Assembly (NCBI GenBank): GCA_002720125.1
Contig: PBGQ01000048.1
Span: forward strand, 1 to 7,730
From: Rickettsiales bacterium
GTDB lineage: Bacteria > Pseudomonadota > Alphaproteobacteria > TMED109
Direction: 5' to 3'
Length of the DNA stretch: 7,730 bases
Part shown: in pieces, positions 1 to 5,648 of the stretch
How positions within the stretch are numbered: the first letter of the stretch is position 1
Layout of the letters: each line of letters begins with the position of its first letter
Notes under the pieces: generated by a model
The model's database searches: none
Told to the model about the DNA's origin: nothing
Seen by the model: the letters and a program-made list of their open reading frames with translations, nothing else
Translations under genes and position numbers: made by a program

Positions 1-21
1 AATATCTTTTAAGGCATTACT

Positions 22-759
22 ATGAATGAAACCATTGAATTATTAAAATCACATAGATCAATAAGAAAGTTTAAAGATAAAAAAATCGATAAATATTTAT
101 TGAACCAAATTCTGTCTGCTGGCCAAGCAGCAGCTAGTTCAAGCTTTCTTCAAGGTTTTTCAATCATAAGGATTACAGATAAAGAAAAAAGAGAGAAGTT
201 TAGTGTTTTAGCAAATAATCAAAACTTTATTAATGAGGCTGCCGAATTTCTAGTATTCTGTGCAGATCTAAAGAGATCTTCAATGTGTTGTGAACTTCAC
301 AACGCCCAAGCCACTGAGGGTTTTACTGAGCAATTTATTATAACTACTGTTGATGCAGCCTTGGCAGCCCAAAATGTTGTTGTTGCAGCAGAGTCTGCAG
401 GCTTGGGTATTTGCTATGTTGGGGCTATAAGAAACAATCCTCAAACGGCAACAGATCTTCTTAATCTTCCAAAAAATGTATACCCTGTTTTTGGTTTATG
501 TTTAGGTTACCCAAACCAAAACCCAGAAGTTAAACCGAGACTTCCTTTGAGTTTAATTCTAAAAGAGAATTCATATACAACAGAAAATGATATTGAAATT
601 ATCAAAGAATACGATCTGAAAATGAAAGAATATTATAAAAAAAGAACAGACAATAAAAAAGCATCTACATGGAGTGAACAGATGTCCGGTTTGCTTGGAC
701 GGGAAGTAAGAGTGTTTATGCGAGATTTTTTAAAGAAACGTGGTTTTTTAATGAAATAA
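22..759 (+). CDS. nfsA: NfsA-type oxygen-insensitive NAD(P)H nitroreductase (FMN flavoprotein)
   Basis: This 245-residue protein looks like a full-length member of the NfsA/FRP group of nitroreductases, which are cytoplasmic FMN homodimers that reduce nitroaromatics, quinones and flavins with NADPH. The N-terminal HRSIRKF (residues 11-17) matches the FMN phosphate-binding start of the family. The Ser-rich stretch at 39-41 followed by FLQ, Q67, the AAEF/FCAD segment (73-82), and the GLCLGYP and KPRLP motifs (158-164, 171-175) align well by eye with remembered E. coli NfsA, and total length is also close. The C-terminal basic region (R208, K212, K213, R227, R230) occupies the zone that binds the NADPH phosphate in NfsA. 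The ATG at 22 has an AAGG at 11-14, 7 bases upstream. The promoter lies outside the window. It converges on the neighbouring SDR gene with a 12-bp gap, and no clear terminator hairpin is seen there. No functional link to the sulfatase locus is evident. Confidence 0.93.
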   Translation: MNETIELLKSHRSIRKFKDKKIDKYLLNQILSAGQAAASSSFLQGFSIIRITDKEKREKFSVLANNQNFINEAAEFLVFCADLKRSSMCCELHNAQATEGFTEQFIITTVDAALAAQNVVVAAESAGLGICYVGAIRNNPQTATDLLNLPKNVYPVFGLCLGYPNQNPEVKPRLPLSLILKENSYTTENDIEIIKEYDLKMKEYYKKRTDNKKASTWSEQMSGLLGREVRVFMRDFLKKRGFLMK

Positions 760-771
760 ATATTCTAAAAT

Positions 772-1515
772 TTACCGTCTTGCTAAAGAAAATATTTGGC
801 TTGTAGGACCTAAAGTTGGGAATGAAAACATATGTAAAATAAGGTCAACAACATCATTTGGATCCTTAACCCATTCATTTGGGTTATTAAATGGTGAACT
901 TTTATCTTCTTTAGAATAATTCTTTAGGGCTTGTTTAGTTCTAACTGGGCCAGGTATAAATTCATTAACAATTATATTATCTTCCATTAATTCAAATGAA
1001 GCTGTATTAGCTATAATTCTTGCTGCAGCCTTTCCAGCTGAATATGATGAATTACTCTTAGAAGCATAGTGAGCCATCGCAGATCCAGTTAGCACTATAT
1101 TTCCTCCTCCAGCTTTTCTCATAAGTGGTGCGCAAATTTTTATACCTAAAAATAAAGGTAACATATTTAAATTCAATGCTTCTTGCCATTTTGATAAGTC
1201 ACTTTTCTCTATGCTTTCCTGATAAATATTTCCTCCAGCATTTAGAAAAGCTAAATGGAGGCTAGAAAAGTTCTTATTTATCTTTTCTGCAAGTTTTTCC
1301 ATATCTTTCAACTTGGTAGCATCACAAACAACTGGTATTGAATTACCACCATTTCTATTTATATGGTTTGATAATTTATCAATATTTTTTTTAGTTCTTG
1401 CAACACATATAACTTTTGCTCCTAAAGCACCTATTTTTTTGGCAAGTGCTTCTCCAATCCCAGAACCCGCACCAGTAACTAAGATCACTTTATTTTCAAA
1501 ATTATTTTTATGCAT
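772..1515 (-). CDS. Short-chain dehydrogenase/reductase (SDR-B), last gene of the sulfatase operon
   Basis: This is a 247-residue classical SDR of normal length. Visible motifs are the cofactor-binding TGAGSGIG (14-21), the structural NAG (92-94), N117 in the position of the catalytic Asn, S145 in LTGS, and the YxxxK pair Y158/K162, so the full Asn-Ser-Tyr-Lys tetrad is present. The second beta strand ends in VAR (38-40); an Arg there is usually associated with NADP(H) preference, which is an inference. The C-terminus ends in QIFSLARR. It probably oxidises or reduces a hydroxyl or carbonyl on a carbohydrate-like substrate, but the substrate cannot be read from the sequence. The start lies 24 bp downstream of the FGE stop. 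The only purine-rich element, GGGA at 1529-1532, is 13 bases from the ATG, which is far for a Shine-Dalgarno, so translation may depend on coupling to FGE. It is the distal gene of a four-gene minus-strand operon and converges on nfsA. Confidence 0.9.
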   Translation of the reverse strand: MHKNNFENKVILVTGAGSGIGEALAKKIGALGAKVICVARTKKNIDKLSNHINRNGGNSIPVVCDATKLKDMEKLAEKINKNFSSLHLAFLNAGGNIYQESIEKSDLSKWQEALNLNMLPLFLGIKICAPLMRKAGGGNIVLTGSAMAHYASKSNSSYSAGKAAARIIANTASFELMEDNIIVNEFIPGPVRTKQALKNYSKEDKSSPFNNPNEWVKDPNDVVDLILHMFSFPTLGPTSQIFSLARR

Positions 1516-1539
1516 ATCTATAATGAATTCCCATATTAT

Positions 1540-2334
1540 TTAAAACACAACTCTAAATCCTATATGTCCTGTTGATGTATTATGAGTATTAAATATTTTT
1601 GAAGCAATTCTGTATCTGTAACATCTTTTAGGATGACATAAATAAGATCCACCCTTTAAAACTATTTGAGAATCTTGCTGAACCTTTTTGTTTATAGTCT
1701 GCGTCCATTCCCAAACATTCCCAACCATATTATATAATCCATAACCATTACTATCAAATGACTTTACATCAATTGGTCCAATTAAATCAGCTTTTGGAGA
1801 TTCTATATTTGAAAGCCCAAAGTTACATTTTTTATCACTGCTTGATGGATGCTCATCACCCCAAGGATAAATTACATCTCCTAAACCACCCCTGGCTGCA
1901 TGCTCCCATTCTATTTCAGTTGGTAACCTTCCTTCAATCCAATCAGCATAAGCTTGAGCATCATTCCAGCTTATATGAACTACAGGTAAATTATCAAAGT
2001 TTTTTACATTATAATTTTGCCCTTTAGGAAACTTCCAATTAGCATCTTTAATTTTACACCATAAAGGAAGTTCTTGAGATACTTCTCTAATCTTAGACTT
2101 ATCAATAAGACTATCTCTGTAAACAAAAGACCACCCGTATTTTTCTGCATCAGTCGTATAATTAGTGTCTTTTACAAACTGTAAAAACTGAGAGTTAGTT
2201 ATTGCTGTCGTTGTTATTTTAAAAGACTGTACCTTTATTCTTTGGAGTGGTCCTTCACCATCATTTGGGAAAAGAGGATAATTAGTTCCAAAGTATCCTA
2301 TTGAAGTGGGTATTTTTGCAATATCTAAACCCAT
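1540..2334 (-). CDS. Formylglycine-generating enzyme (aerobic, SUMF1/EgtB-type fold), sulfatase activator
   Basis: This 264-residue protein is an FGE-sulfatase (SUMF1) family enzyme. The family uses oxygen and copper to convert the active-site Cys of type I sulfatases to C-alpha-formylglycine. Seen in order: an N-terminal GTN...DGEGP segment (16-29), the SQFLQFV and GWSFVY stretches, RLPTEIEWEHAARGG (136-150), YPWGDE (156-161), NMVGNVWEW (202-210), GGSYLCH (228-234), and a C-terminal TGHIGFR (255-261). Both catalytic cysteines expected of a true FGE are present: C233 in SYLCH and C238, five residues later, corresponding to human C336/C341. This separates it from family relatives that lack the pair. 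No signal peptide is visible, so it should act in the cytoplasm. Its gene starts 21 bp after the stop of the sulfatase, its presumed client, with GGA at 2343-2345, 8 bases before the ATG. Length is near that of compact bacterial FGEs. Confidence 0.92.
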   Translation of the reverse strand: MGLDIAKIPTSIGYFGTNYPLFPNDGEGPLQRIKVQSFKITTTAITNSQFLQFVKDTNYTTDAEKYGWSFVYRDSLIDKSKIREVSQELPLWCKIKDANWKFPKGQNYNVKNFDNLPVVHISWNDAQAYADWIEGRLPTEIEWEHAARGGLGDVIYPWGDEHPSSSDKKCNFGLSNIESPKADLIGPIDVKSFDSNGYGLYNMVGNVWEWTQTINKKVQQDSQIVLKGGSYLCHPKRCYRYRIASKIFNTHNTSTGHIGFRVVF

Positions 2335-2355
2335 AATGAATATCCAGTATTTGAA

Positions 2356-3822
2356 TCAATTATTATTATTGTGAAGCGGATCATCAATTGATTTTCTTGA
2401 AAGCTCAATATCTTCAAACCATTTATAGAGCTCACTTGTAAGTTTTGAGACCAATGCAGGATTTTGTTCTGCTAAATTATACTTTTCCTCAGGATCATTA
2501 TTTATATTATATAATTCTGGTGCTTCAGGTGGTGGATATTTAATGTTGGGAGTTTCTAAAAGGCTATAGACTAAACTTGGATCTTCTTTATGCTTAATAT
2601 CTGCTTCTATAAGAGCTGCTGTTCTAATTGTGTCTTGTTTAGAAACATGTAATTCTTGATTATTATAATATCTTGTCCCATTAATCATAGGCTGTACAAG
2701 TTTCCATTGACCATCTCTTATAGCTGCATTTGTAGAAACACTTGGATAATAGAAATTCCATTGCCAAAATCTTCTAGGAGGGTTTTCTAATTTGTCCCCT
2801 TTTAATTGATTTATAATGTCATAGCCATCTAGAGGTAAATCATTTACTTTTTTTATACCACATATTGAAGCAAGGGTTGGTAGCCAATCAGTAAAATGTG
2901 ATAATTCTTGGTTAATAACATTTTGCTTTAGCTCAGCTGGATAACGAATAACCATTGGAACTCTTATGCCACCTTCATACACCCACCCTTTTGATCCTTT
3001 CAGACCTGCATTAAACCTTTCATTAAAACTACTTTCTCCATTTTCAAGCATAAAAGGTGGATTAAAAAAAGCTGGCCCATTATCACTTGTAAACATGACT
3101 ATTGTATCTTTATCTATTTTAAGATTATCTAATTTTTCTAAAACCTTGCCTATGCCAGTATCCATTATTTCAATCATTGCATATGTAACAGCAGTTATTC
3201 TATCAAAACCTTTTTCAATATATTTATCTATTATTTTTTGATGTGCTTGGAATGGAGAGTGAGGTGCTGAATAAGCTAGCATTAAGAAAAAAGATTGATC
3301 TTTATTTCTATCAATAAATTCAGTTGCCATTTTTGTAAGTTCATCAGTTAAATAATTTCCATTAGATTTGTGCATTACTCCATTTTTACTCATATTCCAT
3401 TTAAAGTAATCTGACCATCCACCACAAAAGCCTGCAAATTCATCAAAACCCCTAGCATTTGGTTCAAATCTTTTATCCAACGCACCGTTATGCCACTTTC
3501 CAATAAGGCCAGTTTTATAACTTGATGATTGAAACATATCTGCAAGTGTCGCCTCCCTCAAAGCAATTCTATCCAATCCAAGAAGTTCATGTTGTGTAAT
3601 CGCTCCTGATCTATGCGGATATCTCCCAGTTAACAATGCAGCACGTGCTGGAGAGCATATAGGAGATCCTGAATAGTGTTGATTCATACACACTCCTTCA
3701 AGAACTAAACTATCTATATTAGGTGTATTTACCCTACCTTGACTGAATATTCCAAAATCACCATAGCCCATATCATCAGCTAAAATTAAAATTACATTTG
3801 GTTTTTTAGATTTTATTTTCAT
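2356..3822 (-). CDS. Type I (formylglycine) sulfatase, predicted cytoplasmic
   Basis: This is a 488-residue S1-family sulfatase of the alkaline phosphatase superfamily, predicted to hydrolyse a sulfate ester. The N-terminal NVILILADDMGYGD carries the metal ligands D16 and D17. The activation motif CSPAR (56-60), followed by LLTGRYPHR, has C56 as the residue to become formylglycine and R60 beside it. Other likely active-site residues are K109/H111 in GKWHNG (GKWHLG is commoner), H188 in APHSP, the metal ligands D247/N248 in TSDNGP, and K278 in the KGWVYEGGIRVP region. A C-terminal subdomain with ELYNINNDPEEKYNLA (436-451) is typical. No signal peptide or lipobox is present, and a TAA directly precedes the ATG in frame, so no longer secreted form is possible from this sequence. 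There is no clear Shine-Dalgarno. The start lies 14 bp after the SDR-A stop, suggesting coupled translation. The protein ends in HNNNN, encoded by an AAT repeat. The substrate is not recognisable; choline sulfate, aryl sulfates and sulfated sugars all remain possible. Confidence 0.94.
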   Translation of the reverse strand: MKIKSKKPNVILILADDMGYGDFGIFSQGRVNTPNIDSLVLEGVCMNQHYSGSPICSPARAALLTGRYPHRSGAITQHELLGLDRIALREATLADMFQSSSYKTGLIGKWHNGALDKRFEPNARGFDEFAGFCGGWSDYFKWNMSKNGVMHKSNGNYLTDELTKMATEFIDRNKDQSFFLMLAYSAPHSPFQAHQKIIDKYIEKGFDRITAVTYAMIEIMDTGIGKVLEKLDNLKIDKDTIVMFTSDNGPAFFNPPFMLENGESSFNERFNAGLKGSKGWVYEGGIRVPMVIRYPAELKQNVINQELSHFTDWLPTLASICGIKKVNDLPLDGYDIINQLKGDKLENPPRRFWQWNFYYPSVSTNAAIRDGQWKLVQPMINGTRYYNNQELHVSKQDTIRTAALIEADIKHKEDPSLVYSLLETPNIKYPPPEAPELYNINNDPEEKYNLAEQNPALVSKLTSELYKWFEDIELSRKSIDDPLHNNNN

Positions 3823-3836
3823 TTAAAATTACTAAA

Positions 3837-4652
3837 TTATTTCTCCCAAATATTAGATAAAATTGTTTTAGAATGAATTCCACCATCAATAATTAGGTTC
3901 ACACCGTTAATAAATTTTGACTTCTTCCCTAAAAGAAAAAGAATTGCATGTGATATATCTTTAGGTTTTCCTATTCTTCCAACAGGATGAAGAGAATTTG
4001 CTTTAATCTTAATTTTATCATGATTATATTTATCTGTTTTGAATTCAGATACTTTTTTCATCCATCCACGCTTCAGCATTGCAGTTTCAATTGCTCCAGG
4101 TGATACCATATTTACTCTTATTTTAAATTGTGCCAGGTCTAAAGCTAAAGAACGGGTGGCACCAATCAAAGCTGTTTTTGAAGTAACATAATCAGATCTA
4201 CCAGAAGTTGTTTGGTGACCATGTATAGAACCAATATTTACTATTGAACTATTTTTTCTTATTCTCATTAATGGCAGAAATTTACTAGTCATCATAAAAA
4301 CAGAAGTAATATTTACCATAATAACTTTATTAAACTGCTTAAGAGAAAATTTGCTAGGATCGCAAAAACTATCTATACCAGCGTTGTTAACTAAATAATT
4401 GAGATGACCAAATTCTTTTTTTATGTAAACAAATAGTTTATGAATTTGTTTTTCAGACGTAACATCAATATCCCAAATACTTATATTTTTATTTTTAAGT
4501 TCTGTAATTTTTTGATTTGCAATATCTATATTTAATTTTGAATTATCACATATAATAACATTAATACCCTTTTTATTTAATGCTTTTGCTGTTGCCCATC
4601 CAATACCTGAGGCACCTCCAGTAACAATTGCTATTCGGTTTTTTGAAAAAAT
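3837..4652 (-). CDS. Short-chain dehydrogenase/reductase (SDR-A), first gene of the sulfatase operon, probable ATT start
   Basis: I translated the frame upstream of the first ATG (4319) by hand and found it stays open to a TAA at 4653-4655, adding 111 residues that form a complete SDR N-terminus. The full protein is 271 residues. Motifs are TGGASGIG (11-18), D36 at the end of beta strand 2 (suggesting NAD preference), D63-V64, NNAG (89-92), N114, S142, and Y155/K159 of the YxxxK motif; IIDGG lies near the C-terminus. Starting at 4319 would delete the whole cofactor-binding half, so that start is rejected. There is no ATG, GTG, TTG or CTG in frame between 4320 and 4652. The ATT at 4652 would read (M)FSKNRIAIVTGG, a normal SDR beginning, and has AAAGGA 8 bases upstream. 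It is either a genuine AUU start, an ATG mutated to ATT, or a base error. Role: probable NAD-dependent oxidation of a polyol or sugar. It leads the operon, 14 bp before the sulfatase. Confidence 0.86.
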   Translation of the reverse strand: MFSKNRIAIVTGGASGIGWATAKALNKKGINVIICDNSKLNIDIANQKITELKNKNISIWDIDVTSEKQIHKLFVYIKKEFGHLNYLVNNAGIDSFCDPSKFSLKQFNKVIMVNITSVFMMTSKFLPLMRIRKNSSIVNIGSIHGHQTTSGRSDYVTSKTALIGATRSLALDLAQFKIRVNMVSPGAIETAMLKRGWMKKVSEFKTDKYNHDKIKIKANSLHPVGRIGKPKDISHAILFLLGKKSKFINGVNLIIDGGIHSKTILSNIWEK

Positions 4653-4660
4653 TTATTTTT

Positions 4661-4666
4661 TCCTTT
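4661..4666 (-). promoter_or_regulatory. Ribosome binding site of SDR-A
   Basis: The minus strand reads AAAGGA here, followed by 8 bases (AAAAATAA) and then the ATT proposed as the start at 4652. This is the strongest Shine-Dalgarno of the minus-strand operon and its spacing fits only a start at or next to 4652. The single ATG on the minus strand between 4653 and 4740 is immediately followed by TAA, so no normal start competes for this site. Confidence 0.75.
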
Positions 4667-4693
4667 ATCTGGTTATTTTTAAAATTTATGTAA

Positions 4694-4723
4694 AGTATAA
4701 CTTATTTACATGTAATATGTAAA
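4694..4723 (-). promoter_or_regulatory. Sigma-70-like promoter of the sulfatase operon
   Basis: On the minus strand, TTTACA (4718-4723) matches the -35 consensus at 5 of 6 positions. TATACT (4694-4699) matches the -10 consensus at 5 of 6. The spacer is 18 bp. Transcription would start near 4686-4688, giving a leader of about 35 bases before the SDR-A ATT and including its ribosome binding site. This is prediction from sequence only; AT-rich DNA yields chance matches, but position and spacing fit well. Confidence 0.55.
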
Positions 4724-4730
4724 TAAGTTA
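4698..4730. promoter_or_regulatory. Perfect 14-bp inverted repeat, likely operator in the divergent control region
   Basis: The arms TAACTTATTTACAT (4698-4711) and ATGTAAATAAGTTA (4717-4730) are exact reverse complements around a 5-bp spacer, GTAAT. The dyad covers the -35 and spacer of the minus-strand promoter and sits 40 bp upstream of the lactonase ATG, so a dimeric protein bound here could control both directions. The core element ATGTAAA occurs a third time at 4688-4694, and the 10-bp palindrome TTACATGTAA (4706-4715) lies inside. The partial LacI-family gene at the right end is a candidate ligand-responsive repressor, but the match of protein to site is inference. As RNA the repeat could form a hairpin, but there is no upstream plus-strand gene for it to terminate. 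Confidence 0.7.
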
Positions 4731-4770
4731 CCTTTTTAAAGACCCCATATTTGATATAGTGGAGTTATTT

Positions 4771-5643
4771 ATGGATTATAAAATAATATCATCTATCAGA
4801 AATTTTTGTGGAGAGTCTCCAGTTTGGATGCCTCTTCAATATTCTTTATATTGGACAGACATAGATGGGAAAATTTTATATAAAAAAGACTTTAATAGTA
4901 ATAATATTTCATCAGTTAAGATGCCAGGAAGGGTCAGTTGCATTGCACCTATAGTCTCAGGAGGCTTTATCATAGCAATTGAAAATAAGCTGGTTAAATT
5001 AGATCAATTTTTTAAAAATCTAGAAGTCTTAACTGAAGTATTTCCATATGATTCAAATGTCAGATTGAATGATGGAAAAGCAGATAGAAGTGGTAATTAT
5101 TTTTGGGTTGGAAGTATTTTCTTGCCTCGAAACAAAAAGAAGGCTGATCTATGGAGGTTTTCTGCTAACGGAGAAATAAAAAAAATCGTTGGTAATATAA
5201 CCACTTCTAATGGGTTAAGTTGGTCTCCTTGTGGTACTATCATGTACCATGCAGATTCTTGGTCTTCTAAAATTTGGCGATATGATTATGATCTTACAAA
5301 AGGAGAAATATCAAATAAAACATTGTTCTATTCAACAAATAAAGAACAAGGAAGACCGGATGGAGCATGTGTTGATGAAAATGGTTTTTATTGGTCAGCA
5401 TGTTTTGATGGTGGAAGAATATTAAGAATTTCCCCAGATGGGATTCTAGATAAGGAAATATTTGTTCCAATGGAAAAACCTACTATGCCAGCATTTGGAG
5501 GAAATGATATGAAAACCTTATTGGTCACTAGTCACGGGGGGGAAAAACTTAGAAACGTCAATAGTGGTAAGAAAGAGTGTGGTAGAGTAATCTCAATTCA
5601 AACAAAAATAAAAGGAATAAATGAAACTTTATTTAAAATTTAA
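4771..5643 (+). CDS. SMP-30/gluconolactonase/LRE-family sugar lactonase
   Basis: This is a 290-residue member of the SMP-30/regucalcin family, six-bladed beta-propellers with one divalent metal that hydrolyse aldonolactones to aldonic acids. Family landmarks are GESPVW (14-19) with metal ligand E15, RLNDGKADRSGNYFWVG (98-114) with R98 and N100 as likely substrate contacts, SNGLSWSP (146-153) with metal ligand N147, and GRPDGACVDENGFYW (194-208) with ligand and catalytic Asp D197. All expected metal ligands are present and length is normal. No signal peptide is seen. The ATG at 4771 is chosen over an in-frame GTG at 4759 because GGAG (4761-4764) lies 6 bases before the ATG and would fall inside the longer version. 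It is the first gene of the plus-strand unit; the GMC oxidoreductase starts 5 bp after its stop, so it probably opens a lactone made by one of the neighbouring dehydrogenases. The exact lactone is unknown. A run of seven G (5536-5542) sits in the coding sequence without breaking the frame. Confidence 0.9.
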   Translation: MDYKIISSIRNFCGESPVWMPLQYSLYWTDIDGKILYKKDFNSNNISSVKMPGRVSCIAPIVSGGFIIAIENKLVKLDQFFKNLEVLTEVFPYDSNVRLNDGKADRSGNYFWVGSIFLPRNKKKADLWRFSANGEIKKIVGNITTSNGLSWSPCGTIMYHADSWSSKIWRYDYDLTKGEISNKTLFYSTNKEQGRPDGACVDENGFYWSACFDGGRILRISPDGILDKEIFVPMEKPTMPAFGGNDMKTLLVTSHGGEKLRNVNSGKKECGRVISIQTKIKGINETLFKI

Positions 5644-5648
5644 AGCAG

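Noticed and set aside
1313..1543. Open frame on the plus strand opposite SDR-B; similar antisense frames at 1758-2027, 2966-3241 and 7424-7612, and a plus-strand overlap at 5231-5425.
   Set aside because: Each lies fully or almost fully within a convincing gene in another frame, has low-complexity composition, and shows no recognisable motif.
2359..2370. AAT trinucleotide repeat at the end of the sulfatase gene.
   Set aside because: Only four units, in AT-rich sequence; it just encodes an Asn tail and is not strong evidence of a variable repeat.
3837..4319. Reading SDR-A as a 160-residue protein starting at the ATG at 4319.
   Set aside because: This would lack the entire cofactor-binding half, which is present in frame without stops up to 4652.
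4320..4652. SDR-A as a frameshifted pseudogene or an empty 330-bp intergenic stretch.
   Set aside because: The frame is continuous across all SDR motifs and into the C-terminal half; only a standard start codon is missing.
4698..4738. Inverted repeat followed by CCTTTTT as a rho-independent terminator.
   Set aside because: The stem is almost all A-T, no plus-strand gene ends upstream of it, and it overlaps a promoter between divergent genes.
4759..4770. GTG at 4759 as the start of the lactonase.
   Set aside because: The GGAG at 4761-4764 is well spaced for the ATG at 4771, and the four extra residues match nothing in the family.
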